DNA from: Paraspadella gotoi
Taxonomy: Eukaryota; Chaetognatha
Length of the DNA: 64,000 nt
NCBI GenBank assembly: GCA_051294375.1
Contig: CM119263.1
Location: 8,257,992-8,321,991 of the forward strand
Direction of reading: 5' to 3'
Below, in pieces: positions 36,831 to 48,985 of the stretch. A program made the position numbers and the translations under genes. The notes under the pieces were generated by a model that had not been told where the DNA came from, searched no databases, and saw nothing but the letters and a program-made list of their open reading frames with translations. Position 1 is the stretch's first letter; each line of letters opens with the position of its first letter.

Positions 36831-37490
36831 TGATTGGCTCTCAGTATCTCCTCTCTTCTCGCATTTCTATCTTTCCGGTCACAGCAACCTCGCTCTCGTC
36901 GCGCCCGTCCTAAGACTCCCTTCGCGCGCCCACTATTCTGCTCACACATTGACACAGAATGAGACCCTCCGCTCACACGCCTGTGAGCATTATCCGCCCC
37001 GCAACATCTAATTAATTTTCCCCATGGCCAAGCTCGCTGTGAGTCTCTCGCCACTCTCGGAACGCTCCTCCGTGCTGAATCCTTCCAATGTTCTTGCCCC
37101 CCCTCCCCGCTCACCACGTGAAGCAAGACTTTCCGATGGCTGAAATGAAGACATACTCATACAATGAGATGGGCAGAAAATTAATAATCCAAACGCACCG
37201 TGTCAGGGCGCATAGAAATGATACCCCGGCGGAAATCAGGTTATGAGCAACATTCGTGCTAAAATGATTTCCTTCTCGCGCATGCAATTGTTCTCTCTGG
37301 CTCGACGCAGACAGATGATCGAGGGAGAGAGACGACGTATACGAGAAAAGAATTGATCGGACTTTATCCACATCCCAAACTCGATCGAGATGCGCATAGC
37401 ATTGATCCTCTTATCCGGTGTCGATTCGTCTCTCTCGTACTTCTCTCCTCTGATCCGATTTGTACTCGCTAGTATGAGAGATCTGCAGAG

Positions 37491-37529
<39 letters not shown>

Positions 37530-37531
<2 letters not shown>

Positions 37532-37605
37532 GACGTGCGATCGCATCTGGTAGAGCACTCGCTGCTCGCGCATACGTACCTCTACTGCATCTAGCGAAAT
37601 AGATA
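37530..37605 (+). pseudogene. tRNA-Ala-like fragment
   Basis: TGGTAGAGCACTCGCT (37,548-37,563) matches the D-arm to anticodon-stem region of eukaryotic tRNA-Ala (…GGTAGAGCGCTCGCT…). GTACCTC-like sequence follows at the expected distance. The T arm with its GTTCGA-type loop is not recognisable, and the acceptor stem does not pair. A degraded tRNA-Ala, a SINE fragment, or noisy sequence of a real tRNA are the options. Confidence 0.2.
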
Positions 37606-38282
37606 CGTCCTCGACTTCAACAATGAGCAGAAGGAGGGTAAAAAACAGCTAGGGAGGTTTCAGATAGAGTGTTTAGAAAAATCAGAGACAGGAGACATGA
37701 CATATAATATATAATGACTAGAAGAATAAAAAAAATTGAGAAATGAATGATATTCCAGTCATCTCTCTAACAATTCTCCTTTCTTTTCTNNNNNNNNNNN
37801 NNNNNNNNNNNNNNTTTACTCTTTTTTAACTTTTCTCATTTCCCCTTTCTCTTAGCTAATCCATTTCATACTTTTCTTTTTTATTTCTAATTTTTCGAAG
37901 CTAATATCATTTCTTTCGTTTAAATGTATATTTGTTTCCCGTAAATTTCTTATCTTAATCCAGTGTTTTTCTAGTAAAACGTTCTTCATATTTTCTTCCT
38001 CCTTTCCATATTCCTCTTTCCAACCTTCGGTATAAATTCCCTTTCCCCTTCAAGTTCTTCATCTCTGTCCAACTNNNNNNNNNNNNNNNNNNNNNNNNNT
38101 CCAACTCCCCCCCCACAACTTCCTCTTTCCTTTTTTTCTCCTCTTCTTTTTAAAAACTCTTCCTAATCCATTTCCTCTTCCCAGATCCTTTCCTCCATTT
38201 CCTTTCTCAACACCTCACACCCCCCCCCAACCAAAACCCCCTCTTCCCAGTCTTGGCCCAAACAAAAAAAAGCCGCGCACTC
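37606..38282. other. Pyrimidine-rich DNA with two 25-N gaps
   Basis: Gaps lie at 37,790-37,814 and 38,075-38,099. TCCAACT occurs on both sides of the second gap, hinting that the gap hides an overlap rather than missing DNA. No gene seen. Confidence 0.6.
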
Positions 38283-39151
38283 GAGGACGATAATGAAAAC
38301 GATTCATTCCTTTGGCATAATTTACCATTTCCATACAATTGAGAGAGAATGGCCGAAAAGAAAAAGAGAAAAAAAAAAAAAAAAAAGAGGGAGGGAAGAG
38401 TAAGGAAAAAAATGGGGAGGGAGAAGAAAGTGACGAAATGGAAAGAGAGGAGAGAGAGAGAGAGGGAGAGGAAGATGAGAGAGAGAGAGAGAGGAGTGAG
38501 AGAGAGAGCAGAGAGAGAGAAGAGAAGGAGAGAGGGAAGGGGAGAAGAGGGGGCGAGGACAGGAGAGGGGAGGGGAGAGGAGAGAGAGAGAGAGAGGAAA
38601 GTGGAGGAAAATTAAAGAGAGAAAGGAAAAAGAAAAAAAGGAATCCTCGTCTGACCGATGATCTCGAACCATCGCCAGGAAATGAAAAAACAAAAAAAAA
38701 ATATAAGGAAAAAAAAGGAAGAATAATAATAGTGAATTCAATCCTTCTTATTTTTTTTGGCTGTTGAGCCTCGGAGTAAACGGAAAAAATTTGGAGGCCA
38801 GACAGTGGCCCGCCACGGCAAAGCCGCGCGCTGTGTACATCGGGGGACAGAAAGAGTGATAGCGGGAAAGGATTCGAGAGGGAGAGAGAGGAGGTGGAGG
38901 GAGAGAAGAGAGGAGGGTGGGTGAGAGAGAGAAGAGAGAGAGATATATATTATATATTTTTTTGATTGATTTGATTATTAAGCTCAAAATGTTAAAATTT
39001 AACACAGTAACAATGCAATTGTTAATGATCTGTACATATATATGTATGTACACATTTTAAAGAATGTAAATAAATAACAAATAGAGAGAGATAGAGAGAG
39101 AAGAGAGAGAGACGAGGAGAGAGCGGGAGAGAGATAGAAGAGATGAGAGAG

Positions 39152-39189
<38 letters not shown>

Positions 39190-39299
39190 GGTGCCAGCGA
39201 CGGCGCCCTTGCCTCGACGAGTTTCAAGAAAATGTAGATCCGCTCGAAACTCGAGAGGATTTGCTTCGAAAGAACTCGAATCCAATATTTCGCCCGCAC

Positions 39300-39395
39300 C
39301 CCATTTTTTTTCCGGGGGGCCCGGGGCCGGGGGGAAAAAAAAGGCGCCGGGCGCCCCTTTCCGAGAGGGCGCCGCGAGCGGTGGTGCCGGTGGGC
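39300..39395. other. GC-rich block unlike its partner copy
   Basis: Runs such as CCGGGGGGCCCGGGGCCGGG and GGCGCCGGGCGCC do not align with the matching place in copy 2 (about 42,553-42,640, GGCGGATGGCGG-type). The flanks on both sides do align. Either one copy is misassembled or this is a true local replacement. Confidence 0.5.
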
Positions 39396-39929
39396 GTTTA
39401 GAATCCCACGTCTCGATACGGAAGATCAGAAAATTACATATGATTGTGAAAGTTGCGTGTTGTCGGTTGTTTCTGCAACCGTCTTTGCAAGACTTTTGCC
39501 AAGCCGAGCGTTCCGTCACGGAAGCCACGCAGTACTTGACAATCCATCCTTCCTGGTCGTGGTAATCCTATACCGCAAACTTCTACCGTCGGAAGTTAAA
39601 ACTAAAGAAAACATGGCGAAGCGAATCTAGTGAGGTTTGAGGGACAGACTGTAATATAGTAATCCCAGTTTTAGTAGAAGAATATAAAACGATAGCGTTG
39701 TAGGCGAAGGATCAAACCAAAATTTGTTGATGGAGTGGAGGTTATAGGAAGCGAAGAGGAAAATACTGATTATGGATTCCATGGCTGTCGTCGTCGTCGT
39801 CGTTCGTCGTTCGTCGTCGTCGTCGAGTCCATTAAAAGCCCCTTTCTTTTTGTAGTTATGATCCATTATTCCTCCGCCGAACACGGCGAGACCGCAGTAT
39901 CGACGAAAAACCATAATGCGTTTGAGATG

Positions 39930-40475
39930 AATCAAGACGGTGGATGTGAAATGCTGTGATGAAAGGGGAGAGAGGTTGTTCTTAATGCTGTTGATTAAAG
40001 GGAGGAGTTGATTTTTGTGGAATATTGTGATTGAGATGGAATAATTGTATGCTATAAAGCCATTATGCATTTGGTAAAAGATAACTCAGATTGAAATGCC
40101 GAGATGAATTGAAAAAAAAAAATTCTGTGACAATGCAGGATGAATTTAATTTAATAGGAGTTTATATAAATTATTGTGATTAAATTTACTTCAATGCTGT
40201 TATAAAACGAAAGAGGACTACTGTGTTGTTAAACGTCAATCCATGATAAGCAAAATAATTTTTGTTGCATATTGTTGTGGTTCGTCCACAGTCGTGATAA
40301 AAAAATGAGTATTACACCGTCAATGCTGTGAAAACGAAAGAGGTCTATGTCAATGCCATTGATGAATCAAAACAGGTTTACTCATCTGTGATAAAACGAA
40401 AGAGGACCAACTTTCAATGCTGTTGAAAAACAAAAGGTCTACCGTCATGGCCGTTGATAAATAGAAAAAGGTCGT
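39930..40475. repeat. About 32-bp minisatellite in copy 1
   Basis: Degenerate units are built on GTCAATGCTGTGATAAAACG followed by AAAGAGGTCTAC. The matching array in copy 2 shows 30-32-bp spacing at 43,561, 43,591, 43,623, 43,655 and 43,685. Not a multiple of three. Confidence 0.75.
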
Positions 40476-41646
40476 CTCGACTCTCGACTCTCGTGAGTGA
40501 TGCGTGGATGGGTCGTTTAAGCCCGACTATTGCTGAACAGGCCAATTTGGGGATTCTCCTGTTTTAATTCAAACCCCTTTTTTTTCTGCCATTTTTGGGG
40601 CTTCAAATCCGCGATGTCACATTTGCCCTTCTCTGTTACAGTATTCGTCGCCTGCGTTGCGATTTTGTAACAATAGGTAGACCTAATTTTTAAACGAGAA
40701 CAAGCAAAATTTTTGCAAAGCTTTCAATTTCGAGAATCCTTTTTTTTTTTTTTAATTATGGTCTTTTACTCTCTTATTTTTTTCTAATTGCCTCAAAGCG
40801 AAAAAGTCGGAGAATTTCAATAATTCATCACAGTATTTTTCTGCATATTGAAGTTTATTGACGCAGCTTTTTCAGTGGGAGGAAGAAAAATATTGTGATA
40901 GAAAAGAGAGGGAAAAAAAAAGTTAGAAGGAAGAGAGAAGAGGAAGAGGAAGAGAAAAAGATGAGAAACCAAGATCGATAATGCATGGACAATAAACTTA
41001 AAATATTGTGAGTTTAAATATTTTATAGTTTTCTTATTTTGGTAAAAAGATTCAAATTACCCTGTTTAATTTATAACCGTTTGACCCAGAGGATAGCCAA
41101 CTAGACTGACCCATTAAACCGACTGACCGACCATACAGAGGTTAGATTAAAAGGCGTAAAGATTAACGGATAGAAAATGCAAAAAAAATAGAACCTATTA
41201 TCTCATAGTCATTTAACGATGCACATGTTGCGCCAGGTGAGAATATGAAAGACATATTGCGTGCGAGGCTGTGAGGTAAGCGTTGCGAAACCTAATGGGA
41301 GAAGAAAGATCGATTCTCTTTATGGCGCGGGATGTGAAAGCTGTGAGTAGAAAAGATCTATTCACATAAGCAGTAAAACGAGGCGGGACGCGACGGCTTG
41401 CTACGGGGCGAAAAATAATGGTTTTCGCCATCACGCGTCGGTATTACGTCTCATTTTATATTTTGTCACAGAATTAAAATGGGCGACGAAAAAACCACTC
41501 AGATGCCCAGGGGCATGCTGATCTCTCTTCTGGAGGACGATAATGAAAACGATTCCTTTGGGATATAATTTACCATTTCCATCACAATGAGAGAGGAATG
41601 GCGAAAAGAAAAAGAGGAGGAAAGAGTAAGGAAAAAAATGGGGAGG

Positions 41647-41890
41647 NNNNNNNNNNNNNNNNNNNNNNNNNNNNNNNNNNNNNNNNNNNNNNNNNNNNNN
41701 NNNNNNNNNNNNNNNNNNNNNNNNNNNNNNNNNNNNNNNNNNNNNNNNNNNNNNNNNNNNNNNNNNNNNNNNNNNNNNNNNNNNNNNNNNNNNNNNNNNN
41801 NNNNNNNNNNNNNNNNNNNNNNNNNNNNNNNNNNNNNNNNNNNNNNNNNNNNNNNNNNNNNNNNNNNNNNNNNNNNNNNNNNNNNNNNNN
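41647..41890. other. Assembly gap (244 N)
   Basis: The gap lies in copy 2, over the stretch that is GA-rich in copy 1. Confidence 0.99.
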
Positions 41891-43044
41891 AAAAGAAAAA
41901 AGGAATCCTCGTCTGACCGATGATCTCGAACCATCGCCAGGAAATGAAAAACAAAAAAAAAATATAAGGAAAAAAAAGGAAGAATAATAAATAGTGAATT
42001 CATCCTTCTTTATTTTTTTGGCTGTGAGCCTCGGGAGTAAACGGAAAAAATTTGGAGGCAGACAGTGGCCGCCACGGCAAAAGCCGGCGCTGTGTACATC
42101 GGGGGACAGAAAGAGATAGCGGGAAAGGATCGAGAGGGAGAGAGAGGGAGGGTGGGAGGGAGAGAGAGAGAGGGAGGGTGGGTGGGAGAGAGAGAGAGAG
42201 AGAGATATATATATATATTTTTTTGATTGATTTGATTTATTAAGCTCAAAATGTTAAAATTTAACACAGTAACAATGCAATTGTTAATGATCTGTACATA
42301 TATATGTATGTACACATTTTAAAGAAATGTAACAATAAATTAACCAGAGAGAGATAGAGAGCGGAGATGAGAGAGCAGAGATGAGATGAAGAGAGGAGAG
42401 AGAGAGGAGACTGAGAGAGAGAGAGAGAGTGAGAGAGGAGAGAGAGAGAGGTGCCAGCGACGGCGCCCTTGCCTCGACGAGTTTTCAAAGAAAATGTAGA
42501 TCCGCTCGAAACTCGAGAGGATTTTGCTTCGAAAGACTCGAATCCAATATTCGGCCGCATCGGGCGGCGAAGCGGCTCCGAGAGGCGCCGGAGCGGCCGT
42601 GGCTGGTGGCGGATGGCGGCGGATGGCGGCCCGGTGTGGCGGTGGGCGTTAGAATCCCACGTCTCGAATACGGAAGATCAGAAAATTGAAAATATGATGT
42701 GAAATTTGGGTTGTCGGTTGTTTCTGCCAACCCGTCTTTGAAGACTTCTTGCCAAGCCGAGCGTTCCGTCACGGAGCCACGCAGTACTTGACAATCCATC
42801 ATTCCTGGTCAGTGGTAATCCTATACCGCAAACTCTACCGTCGGAATTAAAACTAAAGAAAGACATGGCGAAGCGAATCTAAGTGAGGTTTTGAAGGGGA
42901 CAGACTGTAAATATAGTAATCCCATGTTTTAGTAGAAGAATATAAAAGATAGCGTTGTAGGCGAAGGATTCAAACCAAAAATTGTGATGGAGTGGAGGTT
43001 ATAGGGAAGCGAAGAGGAAAATACTTGATATGGATTCCATGGCT

Positions 43045-43082
<38 letters not shown>

Positions 43083-43083
43083 G
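43045..43083. repeat. (GTC)n triplet repeat
   Basis: About 13 perfect GTC triplets. Copy 1 (39,786-39,825) has the same tract broken by two GTTC steps. It gives poly-T or poly-R/V frames only. Confidence 0.95.
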
Positions 43084-43189
43084 TCCATAAAAGCCCCTTT
43101 CTTTTTGTAGTTATGATCCATTATTCCTCCGCCGAAACGGGCGAGACCGCAGTTACGACGAAAACCATAATGCGTTTTGAGATGAATCA

Positions 43190-43720
43190 AGACGGGTGGA
43201 GTGAATGCTGTGATGAATAGGGGGAGAGGTTGTTCTTAATGCTGTGATTAAGGGGGAAGTGATTTTTGTGAATATTGTGATTGAGATGGAAGATGTATGT
43301 ATAAATGCCATTATGATTTGGTAAAAGATAACCAGATTGAAATGCCGAGATGAATTGAAAAAAAAAAATCTGTGACAATGCAGTGATGAATTTAATTTAA
43401 TAAGATTTATATAAATTATGTGATAAATTTACTTCAATGCTGTTATAAAACGAAAGAGGACTACGTGTGTTAAAACGTCAATGCCATGATAAAGCAAAAT
43501 AATTTTTGTTGCATATTGTTGTTGTTCGTCCACAGTCGTGATAAAACAAATGAGGTTTACGTCAATGCTGTGAAAACGAAAGAGGTCTATGTCAATGCCA
43601 TGATGAATCAAAACAGGTTTACGTCAATGCTGTGATAAAACGAAAGAGGACCACGTCAATGCTGTGAAAACAAAAGAGGTCTACGTCAATGCCGTGATAA
43701 ATAGAAAAAGGTCGTCTCGA
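43190..43720. repeat. About 32-bp minisatellite in copy 2
   Basis: Units are GTCAATGCTGTGATAAAACG plus AAAGAGG-type tails, with GCCATGATGAATC and GCCGTGATAAATAG variants. Spacing at the right end is 30-32 bp. The left part is more degenerate. Confidence 0.8.
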
Positions 43721-44742
43721 CTCTCGACTCTCGTGAGTGATGACGTGGATGGGTCGTTTAAGCCGCGACTAATTGCTGACAGCCATTTGGGGATTCTCCG
43801 GTTTTAATTCAAACCCCTTTTTTTTCTGCCATTTTTGGCTTCAAATCCGCGATGTCACATTGGCCCTTCTCTTTCAGTATTTCGTCGCCTGCGTTGCGAT
43901 GTAACAATAGGTAGACTAATTTTAAACGAGACAAGCAAAATTTTTTGCAAGCTTTCAATTTTCGAGAATCCTTTTTTTTTTTTTTTAATTATGGTTCTTT
44001 ACTCTCTTTTTTTTTCTAATTTGCCTCAAAGGCGAAAAAAGTGCGGAGAATTTCAATAAATCATCACGTATTTTTCTGCATATTGAGTTTTTATTGACGC
44101 AGCTATTTTCAGTGGGAGGAAGAAAAATATTGTGATAGAAAAGAGAGGAAAAAAAAGTTAGAAGGAGAGAGAAGAGGAAGAGGAAGAGAAAAAGATGAGA
44201 ACAAGAGTCGATAATGATGACAATAAACTTAAAATATTGTGAGTTAAATATTTATAGTTTTTCTTATTTTGGTAAAGATTCAAATTACCCTTGTTTAATT
44301 TATAACCGTTTGACCCAGAGGATAGCCCAATAGACTGACCCATTAACCGACTGACCGACCATACAGAGGTTAGATTAAAAGACGTAAAGATTAACGGATA
44401 GAAAATGCAAAAAAAATAGAACCTATTATCTCATAGTCATTTAACGATGCACATGTTGCGCCAGGTGAGAATATGAAAGACATATTGGTGCGAGGCTGTG
44501 AGGGTAAGCGTTGCGAAACCTAATGGGAGAAGAAAGATCGATTCTCTTTATGGCGCGGGATGTGAAAGCTGTGAGTAGAAAAGATCTATTCACATAAGAG
44601 TAAACGAGGCGGGGGACGCGACGGCTTGCTACGGGGCGAAAAAAATGGTTTCGCATCACGGTCGGTATTACGTCTCATTTTTATTTTGTCACAGAATTAA
44701 AATGGGGCGACGAAAAAACACTCAGATGCCCAGGGCATGCTG

Positions 44743-45120
44743 CAATGTAGAAAATAGAGCATTCCATTTGTTCAGATCGGAATATATACAATTGAAATAT
44801 ACGACTATATACAATACTTTTAAAAATTTTATACTTTCATTGTTTCTTCTAGAACAATGTACTAATATGGCGTAATATCATGAATTTTGACTACATTTAC
44901 GTAACGATGAATCCCATGGAACGTTGAATTTATATAAGGTATTTTGTTTAAAAAAAAATAATGGTGAAAAGGATGAATTTACGTAACTCGATTCAATGCA
45001 AAGAGTTGGACTGATTTGCTTGGGGGTGGAGCTCAGCCCGAGCGACTTTTGCCAAATGAGAGAAGGTCAGAAGCGCGATAAAAAATTGTAAAGAATGGGA
45101 GGAATTAGCCGAGCGCAGTT

Positions 45121-45151
<31 letters not shown>

Positions 45152-45163
45152 AGACACAGAGAG

Positions 45164-45220
<57 letters not shown>

Positions 45221-47259
45221 GGAAAATGGGCAAAAGGCAGGGAATGAGAGACAGAGGGACGACGTTATGACTCGCGAGTATCAGGGTAACAATGGAGTAT
45301 CTAAGAAAAAAAATTTAAGTGAAAAGAAAAGAAAACTAAAGAAAAATAAAGTGAAGAAGGCAGAACAAGGACTCAGCGTGGGCGAGAGAGAGTAAAGTGA
45401 AAAATCCTTAGAATGAGATGGAAAAAAAAAAGATGCGACGAAGACGAATTTAGCGGAAGAAGAGCCATCTAGCGGACCGAAGAAAAAAACTAAGGGAGGA
45501 CAAAAGAGCAAGATGGAAGGTTAGCAATCAGCACCGCAGAGAAAGAGTAAGAAAAAAAAATGGAAGGGTTTATATCGAATAACCCAGAGAACTGGGTATT
45601 TCGGGAAGGGCGGGGAAGAATCAGCGGACGAGGGAATGGGAAGAGAGACACTAACTCTCTCTCTCTCTCTCTGCATTCTTCTTCTCTCTCTCTCTCTTTC
45701 ATTCTCTGCGCTTCTCGTTCCCGGAATCTTCTAAGTTATCTTCCCATTAAACATTGTTTAGATTCCTCCGAATGGATTAATATTCAGGAGGAGAGGGAGG
45801 AGAGAGGAGAAGCCTCTGTCGGCGAAGGCGACGAAGGCTGACCGGAACGACAACGGACGGTCGGGGATGTCGACGAAGGGCGACGCGGCGACAGGAGGGC
45901 AGGCGGAGACGAGAGAGAATGATGACGGAGAAGAGAAGAGGGAGAGAGAGGGAGAGANNNNNNNNNNNNNNNNNNNNNNNNNAGAGAGAGAGAGAGAGAG
46001 AGAGAGAGACGTAGAGTGAGAGAGAGAAATTGATGGAAATAAAGAGAAAGTATGATAATATATTATAATATAAAATAAAAAAAGTCTCGTTATGATGTAA
46101 TTTTTCTTTATTTTTGAGGAATTTATGCGAGGGAAAATATCTTTTGTTTTGAAAGAAAGAGAAAAGTTTGAAGAAACTCAGAAAAAATGGCAAGAAAACT
46201 GAGGAGAGAAAAAAAAAACCTCCTCTAGGACTGGCCAGGAGATATCAGGTGCAAAGAGGAACAAATAAAGAGGAATAGAAATAATTTTAATTTACACGGC
46301 GGCTAGTAACGAAAACACAAGGTGAGGAAGAAAGAATACGAAGGAAAGAGAAGAGAAGATGAGAAGAAAAGAGGAAAAAATGAGATAGCTTGTTATTGGA
46401 ATGGACACAGGGAGATAAAAAAATATGGAGAAGGACGTCTGCTCTCGTCCTCAAGTCCAGATGAGGAATTCGTACATCGTTAAACCATTAGATTGTTGTT
46501 CTCGCCTGTTGTGTGCCCCGCCTAATAGTGGGAAGGCGGTGTAGAGGAAGATAGTGGTGGAATAGAGTGAGAGAGGTACGCTACGTTGGATTGTTTTGTT
46601 TTGTTGTTCTTCCGTTTGATTATATTGCTTAGGAGAGGAGAGAAGCAGTGGATCGAGAAATTGAAGACACAGTTTAAGTGAGAGATGAGATAGAATTGTT
46701 AGCTAGCGGGGGGAGCGTGGGAGGTAAGGAGGTGGAGTAGTTGTGAGAGGACGTAAGCGCGACCTGAAAGGCGATTGAGAAGACTGATCTGGATCATAGT
46801 GTCTTGTAGTAGTATCTAATCTGTAATATCACCTGGAAGTAAATTGCACAGAGTGTCGGAAGAGAGTATTGATGCAAAGAGTCGTGGTTGCCATGCGATG
46901 GCAGAGACCAGCGGAATACCAAACAGTGTTTGGTAGAGAACAAAAACGGTGTGGAAGTGGAAGGTGAGAGACGCGGGGGGGACACAAATAAAGGCGAGCA
47001 GACACAGTTTAAAGAGAAAAATAAGGACAGGTGACGAGACGGCGTAGCGTTAGGCAGGTGCGCGGCGCGAAGAGATGAGATAGTCATCCATAGAAATGAA
47101 GAAGTAAAAAAAGACACCGGAAAGAGTTAAGTGAAAGCGAAATGTTTTCGTAGGTCTAGACCACCCGACGGAATGTCACGAGTAGTAATATAGAACAAAT
47201 AGATAAGATGAAGCACGCGAGAAGTATTATGGGAACCAAGCAGATCCACGAGAGTCGTT
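44743..47259. other. Mixed DNA, no supported gene
   Basis: It contains (GA)n at 45,120-45,219, a CT cluster at 45,654-45,700, a 25-N gap at 45,958-45,982 inside GA repeats, and AT-rich to mixed DNA to 47,259. The minus frame at 46,794-47,117 has no recognised domain. No exon structure was found. Confidence 0.4.
45120..45219. repeat. (GA)n microsatellite, interrupted
   Basis: GA runs interrupted by AAGAGAGACACAG near 45,148 and AGAAGAGAG near 45,180. Confidence 0.95.
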
Positions 47260-48000
47260 TCTCTCTTTTTTTGTTTCTATTTCACTGTTCATTTGGTTTT
47301 GAAAGAATAATTGGACAAGGGTAAAAGAGCAGGGTCGAGGCTCAGAGCTGTCGCTTGAAGAAGATCAGGAATGAGGAAGTGACTTATTTTCATAGGTAGT
47401 TATAATTATGTACGCGGTTGCAAGCAGGCAAGCATGTACAGCCAGCTGAGTAATGGCCGCCGCCGCCGTTCTCTTTCTCATTTCACCTTGGAGGTGAGAG
47501 ACTGTTCAAAATTCCAGTGACCGCTAATGACGCGAATCGAATCTTAATCTCGCATTTTATAAAAAAATCTATTCTCCAGAACACCCCCCCCCACAGTCCT
47601 TTTGTGAAACTCACTTGGGCGATGATGAAAAACCTTCTGTCGTTCATTTTCCTTTCTCTGTTTTGAACGTTTTAACATAGTTGTTTTCATTCTTTGTATA
47701 TTCTTCTTTTTTTTTCTTCTTTTTCCTTCTTTTTCTTTCTTTGTCTTCTTATTTCTTTTCTTCTTCCTTCTGAGTATTTGGCTTCGTCTTCTTTCCCTTT
47801 TTCCTTTTACTGCATCGTTGTTCCATCTTTTGTGTTTTGGTTCGAGTGCAGGTCAAATAACGTCGACCAAATAGGGGAGGACGCGTTAGTTCTTTTAAAT
47901 CAGATTTCGCCCTCGTCTCTCTCTCTCGACTCTTGTCTCTATCTCGTTTCACTCTCTCATCTGTTCTTATCTTTTTATTTTTTTTGTTCTGCTCTCTCTC
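47260..48000 (+). repeat. Inverted repeat 3, left arm
   Basis: Reverse complement of 48,264-48,985. Anchors are CTCTTTCTCATTTCACCTTG near 47,471 (matched near 48,763), GGGCGATGATGAAAAACC near 47,618 (matched near 48,622), and AATCAGATTTCGCCCTCGTC near 47,900 (matched near 48,340). No gene recognised. Confidence 0.9.
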
Positions 48001-48263
48001 TCGCATCTCTCGTCTCTCGTCATTTTCTCCTTATCCCTTGTCGAATCGTGCCGGTAGATTAAGTCCTTTCTCTCGCATCTCTCTCATCTCTGCATCTCTT
48101 CTCATTCGTCTCTCTCATCTCGTCTCTCTCTCTCCTTCAGACTCTCTCGATCGTCTCTCTCTTCTCGCTAGTATCCCCCCCTGACCCCCCTCTCTCGTCC
48201 TAGCTTTTGGCCGAGATCCAGACGCCATTAATGCTTTTNNNNNNNNNNNNNNNNNNNNNNNNN
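48001..48263. other. Spacer of inverted repeat 3: CT-rich with 25-N gap
   Basis: CT-rich DNA with TCTCGTC and TCATCTC interruptions leads into the gap at 48,239-48,263. The right arm starts directly after the gap with AGAGAGAG. Confidence 0.85.
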
Positions 48264-48985
48264 AGAGAGAGAGAGAACAAAAAAAATAAAGATAAAGAAA
48301 GAGAGAGAGTGAAAGAGATAGAGAAAGAGTGAGAGAGAGAGACGAGGGCGAAATCTGATTAAAAGAACTAACGGTCTCACCTATTTGGTCGACGTTATTT
48401 GACCCTGACTCGAACCAAAACACAAAAGATGGAACAAACGAATGAGAAAAGGGAAAAAGGGAAAGAAGACGAAGCCAAATACTCAGAAGAAGAAGAAAAA
48501 GAATAAGAAGAAAAAGAAAGAAAAAGAAGGAAAAAGAAGAAAAAAAAAGAAGAAAAATATAAAGAATGAAAAATATGTTAAAACGTTCAAAACAGAGGAA
48601 AAGGAAAATGAACGACAAGGTTTTTCATCATCGCCCAAAGTGAGTTTCACAAAAGGATGTGGGGGGGGGGGTTCTGGGAGAATAGATTTTTTTTATAAAA
48701 TGGAGATTAAGATTCGATCGCGTCATTAGCGGTCACTTGGACATTTGAACAGTCTCTCACCTCCAAGGTGAAATGAGAAAGAGAACGGCGGCGGCGGCAT
48801 TTCGTTGTAAATGATTGCTGTTGCAACCGGTACATAATTATAATACCTAATGAAAAATAAGTCACTTCCTCAGTTCCTGACTTCCTCAAGCCGACAAGTC
48901 TGAGCTCGACCCGCTCTTTTACCCTTGTCCAAATTTTTCTTTCCAAAACAAATGAAAAGTGAAATAGAAAAAAAAAAGAAGAAAA
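48264..48985 (-). repeat. Inverted repeat 3, right arm
   Basis: Reverse complement of 47,260-48,000 with small indels. The outer boundary is near 48,985, where unique T-rich DNA resumes. Confidence 0.9.

Larger units (their letters stand above)
38283..41516 (+). repeat. 3.2-kb tandem duplication, copy 1
   Basis: It starts at GAGGACGATAATGAAAACGA (38,283) and ends near CAGGGGCATGCTG (41,516). Copy 2 follows directly in the same orientation. The order is GA-rich DNA, AT/TA stretch, CpG-rich block near 39,300, GTC triplets (39,786-39,825), 32-bp minisatellite, AT-rich DNA, then the CAGGTGAGA-containing end. No gene is recognised in the unit. Confidence 0.9.
41535..44742 (+). repeat. 3.2-kb tandem duplication, copy 2
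   Basis: It repeats copy 1 from GAGGACGATAATGAAAACGA to CAGGGCATGCTG with many one- or two-base indels and few substitutions. A 244-N gap (41,647-41,890) replaces the GA-rich part seen in copy 1 at about 38,410-38,630. After 44,742 the sequence departs from the unit. Confidence 0.9.

Noticed and set aside
41230-41245. GCGCCAG|GTGAGA donor, seen in both copies of the 3.2-kb duplication
   Set aside because: No matching acceptor or open exon precedes it.
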